Assembly (NCBI RefSeq): GCF_002575655.3
Contig: NC_053039.3
Coordinates: forward strand, 221,049,622-221,113,621
Length of the DNA stretch: 64,000 bases
DNA from: Aegilops tauschii subsp. strangulata
Lineage: Eukaryota > Streptophyta > Magnoliopsida > Poales > Poaceae
Direction of reading: 5' to 3'
Shown one piece after another: positions 53,802 to 64,000 of the stretch. The notes beneath the pieces are model-generated. The model made no database searches, was not told the DNA's origin, and saw nothing but the letters and a program-made list of their open reading frames with translations. Each line of letters opens with the position of its first letter. Positions within the stretch are counted from its first letter, which is position 1. The position numbers and the translations under genes were made by a program.

Positions 53802-55648
53802 ATGCTCGGTGGACTCGTCGTCCTCATCATGGTCATCGTCTCCCTCTTTCTTATCACGGCCCCGAGCGGGCCTCTCTTGTTGATTATCTTTGCCGCGGCG
53901 ACCTCCCTGACCGACACGCTTCTTGCCGGATCCCTCAGCACCATCCTGACCCTTCTCCTTGTCCCGCCTTTCATATTTAGCTTTCTGCTTCTCTACAAGC
54001 AGCTCAACCTATCGGAAGTTCTGGAGGTCATGGCCCTTGGTGCGATGGATCTTGCAGTACTACTTGTCGGAGCCTCTTGGCTTGTCGGCAGCTGCCAAGG
54101 CCCGGAAGGCGGCGCACCCGACAACTTCCTTGCCGGGGTCATCAGCCTTGGCCTTCTTGGCGGCCGGGGTCGCCGGATCCCTCACGCCAAGCACGATCTT
54201 GCCCTTACACTTCCTATTGTGGCATCGGCCCTTCTTTGCCGGGACGACGGTGTCTTCGTCCATGGAGTAGGTTTCTACGCCGGCGTCCTCGCCGGGGTAC
54301 TTCCTTCCTTCTTCAGCCCGAGCACATCTATCAGCCAAAACATAAAGCTCGGCTACATCCTTAACCTTGTTCATCGCCAGTTCTTCACGCATCTTGCGGT
54401 TGCGCACATTCTGATGGAATGCACTGATGACAGCGGCGGGGTGAACATATGGGATGTTGTACTGCACACGGCTGAACCTTTGTATGTATTTGCGCAGGGT
54501 CTCGCCGTCCTTCTGGGGGATGACATGCAAATCACTTGCCTGGCCAGGAGCTTGATGGCCTCCAGTAAAGGCGCCAACGAACTCGTGGCACAGATCCGAC
54601 CAAGAAGAGATGGAATCCACTGGTAGGTGCATCAACCATGACATGACGTTGGGCTTAAGCGTCAACGGAAAGTAGTTGGCAAGCACCTTGTTGTCACGAG
54701 CCCCGACAGCTTGCATCACGATAGTGTAGATGCTGAGGAACTCCGACGGGTGAGTCTTGCCTTTGTACTTCTCTCCGACCACAGGCTTGAACGTGCAGTG
54801 GGTGGGCCACTGGAATTGTCATAGATCACGGGTAAAGGCTGGACAACCCACCTTGTAAGGTAGGTCGCTGGAGCCCCCCGGCGCTGGGTTGTCCATAGTG
54901 GGCCCCGCATGCCGATCTGACTGATGGCGCGCTTCCCATCGCCGCTCGATGGTGGTCCGAGCGTCCTCCTGAGCTCGCTCTCGAAGAACTTGACGTTGGT
55001 TGCAGCGGGCTCGTGGGTCAGACGACGCTGTGGAAACATTGTCATAGGCGTCGGCCCGACGAGCCAGTGGCTGCTGTTGCTGGCCTGGGGGAGGAGAGTG
55101 CATCATGGTTGTAGCAGCCACGGTCCTCCCACCACTGGCATGCGCCGGCTCAGCGGAGCACCGGCACGAGGGTCCCGCCGGTCGCGGTTCATCTTTATTG
55201 GCAAAGCTGATGAGGCTCCGAATGGTGGCTCTCCACTCATCGAGCTTCTTCGCGGCAGGAGGAAAGTCGAGGAGCAGTTGCACGAGCGCCAACTCTTCTG
55301 CTGGCGTGGGTGGCAGAGAAATCTGTGTGGATCGTGACGTGCTCCGACTTCTAACCACGTTAGAAGGAGCTCTATCATGGTCTTGCGGCCGCGCGCCGCT
55401 TCCGCCGGCGTTCAGGTGCGCATGCCGGCCCGGTGTGTCCTGAGAGTGAGGCAAAGGGCTTTTCCCGCAGCAGCGCCCGGGGGCACCGACGTCGCGGCGT
55501 TGCTCGTCGCGCGCGGCCTGGGAAGGACGCGGCGCGGGCGCCGGCTGGGGCGTGCTAGAGGTTACCGCGCCGCCCGTGGGAAGCACGGCCCCGCCCCCGG
55601 ACCCAGCGGCGTGTGGCTCGTCATCTTGGATCGGAACGATGCCGCTCG
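53802..55648 (-). pseudogene. Gag of F
   Basis: 54060-54782 encodes the Retrotrans_gag-like domain (HPSEFLSIYTIVMQAVGARDNKVLANYFPLTL, then WLMHLPVDSISSWSDLCHEFVGAF). 54819-55586 encodes the Ala/Pro/Arg-rich N-terminal part including LALVQLLLDFPPAAKKLDEWR. Between 53990 and 54065 is a knuckle-like CKIHRTKGHDLQN in which the last Cys is replaced by Phe, flanked by stops. Frames change near 54060 and 54800. It would have formed the particle shell. Confidence 0.75.
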
Positions 55649-55668
55649 CCTGGCTCCAATTGCCAAAG

Positions 55669-55693
55669 TGTCGTGGACGCTCGCGGGTCGCGC
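55669..55693 (-). repeat. 5' LTR stub of F
   Basis: Plus-strand TGTCGTGGACGCTCGCGGG beside the PBS; the rest is displaced by Copia B2 and would resume right of the window. Confidence 0.65.
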
Positions 55694-57426
55694 TATTGGG
55701 GAACGTAGTAATTTAAAAAAAATTCCTACGCACACGCAAGATCATGGTGATGCATAGAAACGAGAGGGGAGAGTGTTGTCCACGTACCCTCGTAGACCGA
55801 AAGCGGAAGCTTTAACACAACGCGGTTGATGTAGTCGTACGTCTTCACGATCCGACCGATCAAGTACCGAACGCACGGCACCTCCGAGTTCAGCACACGT
55901 TTAGCTCGATGACGTCCCTCGAACTCCGATCCAGCCAAGTGTTGAGGGAGAGTTTCTTCAGCACGACGGCGTGGTGACGGTGATGATGTTCTACTGACGC
56001 AGGGCTTCGCCTAAGCACCGCTACGATATTATCGAGGTGTAATATGGTGGAGGGGGCACCGCACACAGCTAAAAGATAGTTGATCAATTGTGTGTCGAGA
56101 GGTGCCCCCCTGCCCCCGTATATAAAGGAGCAAGGGGGAGGCCGCCGGCCAAGGGAGGAGAGGCGCGCCAGGAGGAGTCCTACTCCTACCGGGAGTAGGA
56201 CTCCCCCCTTTCCATGTTGGACTAGGAGAGGAAGGGGGAAGAGGTGGAGGGGAGGAAGGAAGGGGGGGCGCCGCCCCCCTCTCCTTGTCCTATTCGGACT
56301 GGGGGAGAGGGGCGCGCGGCCCTGCTCTGGCCTCCTCTCCTCTCTTCCACCTAGGCCCACTAAGGCCCATTAAGTTACCGGGGGGTTCCGGTAACCTCCC
56401 GGTACTCCGGAAAAATCCCGATTTCACCCGGAACACTTCCGATGTCCAAACATAGGCTTCCAATATATCAATCTTTATGTCTCGACCATTTCGAGACTCC
56501 TCGTCATGTCCGTGATCACATCCGGGACTCCGAACAACCTTCGGTACATCAAAACATATAACTCATAATAAAACTGTCATCGTAACGTTAAGCGTGCGGA
56601 CCCTACGGGTTCGAGAACTATGTAGACATGACCGAGACACCTCTCCGGTCAATAACCAATAGCGGAACCTGGATGCTCATATTGGTTCCTACATATTCTA
56701 CGAAGATCTTTATCGGTCAGACCGCATAACAACATACGTTGTTCCCTTTGTCAACAGTATGTTACTTGCCCGAGATTTGATCGTCGGTATCTCGATACCT
56801 AGTTCAATCTCATTACCGGCAAGTCTCTTTACTCATTCCGTAATACATCATCCTGCAACTAACTCATTAGTCACAATGCTTGCAAGGCTTATAGTGATGT
56901 GTATTACTGAGTGGGCCCAGAGATACCTCTCCGACAATCGGAGTGACAAATCCTAATCTCGAAATACGCCAACCCAACAAGTACCTTTGGAGACACCTGT
57001 AGAGCACCTTTATAATCACCCAGTTACGTTGTGACGTTTGTAGCACACAAAGTGTTCCTCTGGTAAACGGGAGTTGCATAATCTCATAGTCATAGGAACA
57101 TGTATAAGTCATGAAGAAAGCAATAGCAACATACTAAACGATCGAGTGCTAAGCTAACGGAATGGGTCAAGTCAATCACATCATTCTCCTAATGATGTGA
57201 TCCCGTTAATCAAATGACAACTCATGTCTATGGCTAGGAAACATAACCATCTTTGATCAACGAGCTAGTCAAGTAGAGGCATACTAGTGACACTCTGTTT
57301 GTCTATGTATTCACACATGTATCATGTTTCCGGTTAATACAATTCTAGCATGAATAATAAACATTTATCATGATATAAGGAAATAAATAATAACTTTATT
57401 ATTGCCTCTAGGGCATATTTCCTTCA
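55694..57426 (-). repeat. 3' LTR of Copia B2 (1733 bp)
   Basis: Minus strand TGAAGGAAATATGCCC at 57426 to TTCCCCAATA at 55694. The purine-rich tract (minus strand AGTGCAAGTGGGAGAC) lies directly inside, at 57427-57442. Confidence 0.92.
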
Positions 57427-57442
57427 GTCTCCCACTTGCACT

Positions 57443-58674
57443 AGAGCCAATAATCTAGTTCACATCGCCATGTGATTTAACATCAATAGTTCACATCACC
57501 ATGTGATTAACACCCATAGTTCACATCGTCTTGTGACCAACACCCAAAGGGTTTACTAGAGTCAATAATCTAGTTCACGTCGCTATGTGATTAACTCCCA
57601 AAGAGTACTAAGGTGTGATTATGTTTTGCTTGTGAGATAATTTTAGTCAATGGGTCTGTCACATTCAGATCCGTAAGTATTTTGCAAATTTCTATGTCTA
57701 CAATGCTCTGCACAGAGCTACTCTAGCTAATTGCTCCCACTTTCAATATTATCTAGACCGAGACTTTAGAGTCATCTAGATTAGTGTCAAAACTTGCATC
57801 GACGTAACCCTTTACGACGAACCTTTTGTCACTTCCATAATCGAGAAACATATCCTTATTCCAGTAAGGATAATTTTGACCGCTGTCCAGTGATCTACTC
57901 CTAGATCACTATTGTACTCCCTTGCCAAAATCAGTGTAGGGTATACAATAGATCTGGTACACAGCATGGCATACTTTATAGAACCTATGGCCAAGGCATA
58001 GGGAATGACTTTCATTCTCTTTCTATCTTCTGCCGTGGTCGGGCTTTGAGTCTTACTCAAGTTCACACCTTGTAACATAGGCTAGAACTCTTTCTTTGAC
58101 TGTTCCATTTTGAACTACTTCAAAATCTTATTAAGGTATGTACTCATTGAAAAAACTTATCAAGTGTCTTGATCTATCTCTATAGATCTTGATGCTCAAT
58201 ATGTAAGCAGCTTCACCGAGGTCTTTCTTTGAAAAACTCCTTTCAAACACTCCTTTATGCTTTGCAGAATAATTCTACATTATTTCCGATCAACAATATG
58301 TCATTCACATATACTTATCAGAAATGCTGTAGTGCTCCCACTCACTTTCTTGTAAATACAGGCTTCACCGCAAGTCTGCATAAAACTATATGCTTTGATC
58401 AACTTATCAAAGCGTATATTCCAACTCCGAGATGCTTGCACCAGTCCATAGATGGATCGCTGGAGTTTGCATTTTTTTTGTTAGCACCTTTAGGATAGAC
58501 AAAACCTCCTGCTGCATCATATACAACTCTCTTTAATAAATCCATTAAGGAATGCAGTTTTGTTTATCCATTTGCCAGATTTCATAAAATGCGGCAATTG
58601 CTAACATGATTCGGACAGACTTATGCATCGCTGCGAGTGAGAAAATCTCATCGTAGTCAACACCTTGAACTTTG
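57443..58674 (-). pseudogene. RT and RNase H remnants of Copia B2
   Basis: 57812-58078 encodes the end of RT (IGSIKYAMLCTRSIVYPTL). Around 57790-57815 follows the VVKGYVDASF-like start of RNase H on the minus strand. The rest is readable only in short pieces across frames. No catalytic site can be shown intact. Confidence 0.75.
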
Positions 58675-59680
58675 TCAAAAAAACCTTTTTTCGACAAGTC
58701 TAGCTTTGTAGATAGTAACACTACTATCAGCGTCCGTCTTCCTCATGAAGATCCAATTATTTTCTATGGCTTGCCGATCATCGGGCAAGTCAACCAAAGT
58801 CCATACTTTCTTCTCATATATGGATCTCATCTCAGATTTCATGGCCTCAAGCCATTTCGCGGAATCTGGGCTCACCATCGCTTCTTCATAGTTCGTAGGT
58901 TCATCATGGTCTAGTAACATAACCTCCAGAACAGGATTACCGTACCACTCTGGTGCGGATCTTACTCTGGTTGACCTACGAGGTTCAGTAACAACTTGAT
59001 CTGAAGTTTCATGATCATCATCATTAACTTCCTCACTAATTGGTGTAGGTGTCACAGGAACCGGTTTCTGTGATGAACTACTTTCCAATAAGCGATGAGG
59101 TACAGTTACCTCATCAAGTTCCACTTTCCTCCCACTCACTTCTTTCGAGAGAAACTCCTTCTCTAGAAAGGATCCATTCTTAGCAACAAATGTCTTGCCT
59201 TCGGATCTGTGATAGAAGGTGTACCCAACTGTCTCCTTTGGGTATCCTACGAAGACACATTTCTCCGATTTGGGTTTGAGCTTATCAGGATGAAACCTTT
59301 TCACATAAGCATCGCAACCCCAAACTTTAAGAAACGACAACTTTGGTTTCTTGCCAAACCACAGTTCATAAGATGTCGTCTCAACGGATTTAGATGGTAC
59401 CCTATTTAACGTGAATGCAGCTGTCTCTAATGCATAACCCCAAAACGATAGTGGTAGACCGGTAAGAGACATCATATATCGCACCATATCTAATAAAGTA
59501 CGGTTACGATGTTCGGGCACACCATTACACTGTGGTGTTCCAGGTGGCGTGAGTATTGAAACTATTTCACATTGTTTTAACTGAAGGCCAAACTCGCAAC
59601 TCAAATACTCTTATCCACGATCAGATCGTAGAAACTTTATTTTCTTGTTATGATGATTTTCCACTTCACTCTGAAATTAT
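58675..59680 (-). pseudogene. Integrase C-terminal half and RT start of Copia B2
   Basis: A 309-residue frame: GLPLSFWGYALETAAFTLNR, YELWFGKKPKLSFLKVWGCD and GYPKETVGYTFYHRSEGK (integrase), then the linker and the RT start (AMKSEMRSIYEKKVWTLVDL, NNWIFMRKTDADS). The third catalytic residue Glu is in GVPEHRNRT. Just upstream the second-Asp segment SDRG is followed by a TAA (about 59611-59613). Confidence 0.82.
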
Positions 59681-60226
59681 ATGAACTTTTCAAATGTTTT
59701 AGACTTCTGCTTCATTAAGTAGATATACCCATATCTGCTCAAATCATCTGTGAAGGTCAGAAAATAATGATACCTGCTACGAGCCTCAATATTCATCGGA
59801 CCACATACATCTGTATGTATGATTTCCAACAAATCTGTTGCTCTCTCCATAGTTCCGGAGAACGGCGTTTTAGTCATCTTGCCCATGAGGCACGGTTCGC
59901 AAGCATCAAGTGATTCCAAAATCCCATCAGTATGGAGTTTCTTCATGCGCTTTACACCAATATGACCTAAACGGCAGTGCCACAAATAAGTTGCACTATC
60001 ATTATTAACTTTGCATCTTTTGGCTTCATATTTATGAATATGTGTATCACTACAATCGAGATCCAACAAACCATTTTATTGGGTGTATGACCATAGAAGG
60101 TTTTATTCATGTAAACAGAACGACAATTATTCTCTAATTTAAATGAATAACCGTATTGCAACAAACATGATCAAATCATATTCATGCTCAACGCAAACAC
60201 CAAATAACACTTATTTAGTTTCAACA
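59677..60226 (-). pseudogene. Pre-integrase zinc region and integrase start of Copia B2
   Basis: CRLGHIGVKRMKKLH ... CEPCLMGKMTKT (zinc-binding HHCC-type) and IIHTDVCGP with the first catalytic Asp. Compared with copy A it lacks a few residues before CEPC (LESLDACEPC against LESLDYESLGTCEPC). Confidence 0.82.
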
Positions 60227-61270
60227 CTAATCCCGAAAGTATAGGGAGTGTGCGATGATGATCATGTCAATCTTGGAACTACTTCCAACACACATCGTCA
60301 CCTCGCCTTTTACTAGTCTCTGTTTATTCTGCAACTCCCGTTTCGAGTTACTACTCTTAGCAACTGAACCAGTATCAAATACCGAGGGGTTGCTATAAAC
60401 ACTAGTAAAGTACACATCAATAACATGTATATCCAATATACCTTTGTTCACTTTGCCATCCTTCTTATCCACCAAATAGTTGGGGTAGTTCCGCTTCCTG
60501 TGACCAGTCCCTTTGCAGTAGAAGCACTTAGTCTCAGGCTTAGGACCAGACTTAGGCTTCTTCACTTGAGCAGCAACTTGCTTGCTGTTCTTCTTGAAGT
60601 TCCCCTTCTTCCCTTTGCCCTTTTCTTGAAACTAGTGGTCTCGTCAACCATCAACACTTGATGTTTTTCTTGATTTCTACCTTCGTCGATTTCAGCATCA
60701 CGAAGAGCTCGGGAATTACTTTCATCATCCCTTGCATACTATAGTTCATCACGAAGTTCTACTAACTTGGTGATGGTGACTAGAGAATTCTGTCAATCAC
60801 TATTTTATCTGGAAGATTAACTCCCACTTGATTCAAGCGATTGTAGTACCCAGACAATCTGAGCACATGCTCACTGCTTGAGCTATTCTCCTCCATCTTT
60901 TAGCTATAGAACTTGTTGGAGACTTCATATCTCTCAACTCGGGTATTTTCTTGAAATATTAACTTCAACTCCTGGAACATCTCATATGGTCCATGACGTT
61001 CAAAACGTCTTTGAAGTCCCGATTCTATGCCGTTAAGCATGGTGCACTAAACTATCAAGTAGTCATCATATTGAGCTAGCCAAACGTCATAACGTCTGCA
61101 TCTGCTCCTGCAATAGGTCTGTCACCTAGCGGTGCATTAAGGACATAATTCTTCTGTTCAGCAATGAGGATAAACCTCAGATCATGGATCCAATCCGCAT
61201 CATTGCTACTAACATCTTTCAACACAATTTTCTCTAGGAACATATCAAAATAAACATATGAAAGCAACAA
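60227..61270 (-). pseudogene. Gag of Copia B2, broken zinc knuckle
   Basis: 60227-60565 carries CFYCKGTGHRKRNY, in which the last Cys of the CCHC knuckle is Tyr; copy A has Cys. 61076-61270 encodes the N-terminal part and keeps Gln (CAG at 61154-61156) where A has a stop. The central part (60600-61075) is recognisable only in pieces because of indels. Confidence 0.8.
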
Positions 61271-62499
61271 CGCAAGCTATTGATCTACAACATAATTTGC
61301 AAAATACTACCAGGACTAAGTTCATGATAAATTTAAGTTCAATTAATCATATTACTTAAGAACTCCCACTTAGATAGACATCCCTCTAATCCTCTAAGTG
61401 ATCACGTGATCCATATCAACTAAACCATGTCCGATCATCACGTGAGATGGAGTAGTTTCAATGGTGAACATCACTATGTTGATCATATCTACTATATGAT
61501 TCACGCTCGACCTTTCGGTCTCCGTGTTCCGAGGCCATATCTGCATATGCTAGGCTCGTCAAGTTTAACCTGAGTATTCCGCGTGTGCAACTGTTTTGCA
61601 CCCGTTGTATTTGAACGTAGAGCCTATCACACCCGATCATCACGTGGTGTGTCAGCACGAAGAACTTTCGCAACGGTGCATACTCAGGGAGAACACTTTT
61701 ATCTTGAAATTTTTAGTGAGAGATCATCTTATAATGCTACCGTCAATCAAAGCAAGATAAGATGCATAAAAGATAAACATCACATGCAATCAATATAAGT
61801 GATATGATATGGCCATCATCATCTTGTGCTTGTGATCTCCATCTCCGAAGCACCGCCATGATCACCATCGTCACCGGCGCGACACCTTAATCTCCATCGT
61901 AGTATCATTGTCGTCTCGCCAACTATTGCTTTTACGACTATCGCTACCGCTTAGTGATAAAGTAAAACAATTACATGGCGATTGCATTGCATACAATAAA
62001 GCGACAACCATATGGCTCCTGCCAGTTGCCGATAACTCGGTTACAAAACATGATCATCTCATACAATAAAATATAGCATCATGTCTTGACCATATCACAT
62101 CACAACATGCCCTGCAAAAACAAGTTAGACGTCCTCTACTTTGTTGTTGCAAGTTTTACGTGGCTGCTACGGGCTTAGCAAGAACCGTTCTTACCTACGC
62201 ATCAAAACCACAACGATAATTTGTCAAGTTGGTGCTGTTTTAACCTTCGCAAGGACCGGGCGTAGCCACACTCGGTTCAACTGAAGTGAGAGAGACAGAC
62301 ACCCGCCAGTCACCTTTAAGCAACGAGTGCTCGCAACGGTGAAACCAGTCTCGCGTAAGCGTACGCGCAATGTCGGTCTGGGCCGCTTCATCTCACAATA
62401 CCGCTGAACCAAAGTATGACATGCTGGTAAGCAGTATGACTTATATCGCCCACAACTCACTTGTGTTCTACTCGTGCATAACATCAACGCATAAAACCA
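61271..62499 (-). other. Untranslated leader of Copia B2
   Basis: Colinear with the leader of A (28462-29681). No domain-coding ORF. Confidence 0.7.
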
Positions 62500-62512
62500 G
62501 GCTCGGATGCCA
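62500..62512 (-). other. Primer-binding site of Copia B2
   Basis: Minus strand TGGCATCCGAGCC, same as in copy A. Confidence 0.7.
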
Positions 62513-62513
62513 C

Positions 62514-64000
62514 TGTTGGGGAACGTAGTAATTTCAAAAAAATTCCTACGCACATGCAAGATCATGGTGATGCATAGCAATGAGAGGGGAGAGTGTTGTC
62601 CACGTTCCCTCGTAGACCGAAAGCGGAAGCGTTAACACAACGCGGTTGATGTAGTCGTACGTCTTCACGATCCGACCGATCAAGTACGAACGCACGGCAC
62701 CTCCGAGTTCAGCACACGTTCAGCTCGATGATGTCCCTCGAACTCCGATCCAGCCGAGTGTTGAGGGAGAGTTTCGTCAGCACGACGACGTGGTGACGAT
62801 GATGATGTTCTACCGACGCAGGGCTTCGCCTAAGCACCGCTACGATATTATCGAGGTGTAATATGGTGGAGGGGGGCACCGCACACGGCTAAAAGATAGT
62901 TGATCAATTGTGTGTCGAGAGGTGCCCCCCTGCCCCCGTATATAAAGGAGCAAGGGGGAGGCCGCCGGCCAAGGGAGGAGAGGCGCGCCAGGAGGAGTCC
63001 TACTCCTACCGGGAGTAGGACTCCCCCCTTTCCATGTTGGACTAGGAGAGGAAGGGGGAAGAGGTGGAGGGGAGGAAGGAAGGGGGGCGCCCCCCCCCTC
63101 TCCTTGTCCTATTCGGACTGGGGGGGAGGGGCGCGCGGCCCTTCCCTGGCCTCCTCTCCTCTCTTCCACCTAGGCCCACTAAGGCCCATTAAGTTACCGG
63201 GGGGTTCCGGTAACCTCCCGGTACTCCGGAAAAATCCCGATTTCACCCGGAACACTTCCGATGTCCAAACATAGGCTTCCAATATATCAATCTTTATGTC
63301 TCGACCATTTCGAGACTCCTCGTCATGTCCGTGATCACATCCGGGACTCCGAACAACCTTCGGTACATCAAAACATATAAACTCATAATAAAACGGTCAT
63401 CGTAACGTTAAGCGTGCGGACCCTACGGGTTCGAGAACTATGTAGACATGACCGAGACACCTCTCCGTTCAATAACCAATAGCGAAACCTGGATGCTCAT
63501 ATTAGTTCCTACATATTCTACGAAGATCTTTATGGGTCAGACCGCATAACAACATACGTTGTTCCCTTTGTCAACGGTATGTTACTTGCCCGAGATTCGA
63601 TTGTTGGTATCTCGATACCTAGTTCAATCTCGTTACCGGCAAGTCTCTTTACTCGTTCCGTAATACATCATCCTGCAACTAACTCATTAGTCACAATGCT
63701 TGCAAGGCTTATAGTGATGTGTATTACTGAGTGGGCCCAGAGATACCTCTCCGACAATCGGAGTGACAAATCCTAATCTCGAAATATGCCAACCCAACAA
63801 GTACCTTTGGAGACACCTGTAGAGCACCTTTATAATCACCCAGTTACGTTGTGATGTTTGGTAGCACACAAAGTGTTCCTCCGGTAAACGGGAGTTGCAT
63901 AATCTCATAGTCATAGGAACATGTATAAGTCATGAAGAAAGCAATAGCAACATACTAAACGATCGAGTGCTAAGCTAACGGAATGGGTCAAGTCAATCAC
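62514..64000 (-). repeat. 5' LTR of Copia B2, 1487 bp visible
   Basis: Starts TGTTGGGGAACGTAG on the plus strand and is colinear with 55694-57426. A minus-strand TATA box (CTTTATATAC) is at 62938-62947. Confidence 0.92.

Larger units (their letters stand above)
52625..55693 (-). mobile_element. Gypsy element F, truncated
   Basis: Minus-strand order from the right: 25 bp of 5' LTR (55669-55693), PBS (minus strand CTTTGGCAATTGGAGCCAGG, about 55649-55668), gag, protease, TAG, part of RT. It ends abruptly at about 52625 against element E. Copia B2 interrupts its LTR at 55694. RT has an internal deletion. Confidence 0.85.
55694..64000 (-). mobile_element. Angela-type Copia retrotransposon B2, right end outside window
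   Basis: 3' LTR 55694-57426, internal region with remnants of all Copia domains in the order gag, integrase, RT, RNase H (minus strand), and 5' LTR from 62514 to beyond 64000. The outer left end reads TATTGGGG, a change from the usual TGTTGGGG. The left flank CGCGC (55689-55693) should be the TSD. Domains are full of stops and frameshifts; it is older or more decayed than copy A in the parts both keep. Confidence 0.93.

Noticed and set aside
53628..54626. Plus-strand ORF of 332 codons with hydrophobic stretches
   Set aside because: It is the exact complement of the gag-protease region of F; the apparent membrane segments come from Lys/Glu codons read backwards.

Overview
The window is a nested block of transposable elements from a large-genome grass, most likely a Triticeae species (wheat, barley, rye or Aegilops type). 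The evidence is three Copia LTR sequences of Angela/BARE/WIS type, several Tat-like Gypsy elements carrying an antisense ORF, and a CACTA terminus with GGGCC-rich subterminal DNA. Family names come from memory of motifs and were not checked against a database. I see no ordinary host gene, rRNA gene, tRNA gene, CRISPR array or prokaryotic feature.

Layout. (1) 1-8738: minus-strand Gypsy element 'G1', with a nearly intact pol; its far LTR lies left of the window. (2) 8739-14100: non-coding DNA with a TIR element (10698-11733) and a GT-rich minisatellite. (3) About 14100-33203, continuing at 50430-50805: a plus-strand CACTA-type element carrying an intron-rich gene with a plant Ptta/En/Spm (Transposase_24-like) domain. 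Its right terminus ends at 50805; its left terminus was not found. (4) 19519-31435: minus-strand Angela-type Copia 'A' inside an exon of that gene (TSD AATAC). (5) 19970-26226: minus-strand Gypsy 'B' inside A, with no TSD, diverged LTRs and a missing piece of A. (6) 33204-50424: minus-strand Gypsy 'C' in the CACTA 3' region (TSD CCTAT). (7) 38600-45848: non-autonomous Gypsy 'D', same family as B, inside the pol of C (TSD CCTCT). (8) 50806-51450: plus-strand Copia LTR fragment. (9) about 51460-52624: plus-strand Gypsy LTR 'E' with six 35-bp-spaced palindromes and its PBS. (10) 52625-55693: truncated minus-strand Gypsy 'F'. (11) 55694-64000: decayed Angela-type Copia 'B2', whose right LTR runs off the window.

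How it fits together. The Gypsy elements encode gag and protease, then a single in-frame TAG, then RT-RNase H-integrase. Four of them (G1, B, C, D) also keep an ORF on the opposite strand, downstream of pol, of the plant 'putative gypsy type transposon' type; in C and D it looks spliced and ends in coiled coil. B and D have lost nearly all of pol and would need enzymes in trans. Many coding breaks are CAG-to-TAG or CGA-to-TGA changes, as expected from cytosine deamination in methylated transposons.

All joins, exon limits and divergence values were read by eye. TSDs and LTR ends of A, C and D are exact matches in the sequence. Element names and exon edges inside the CACTA gene and the antisense ORFs are less certain.
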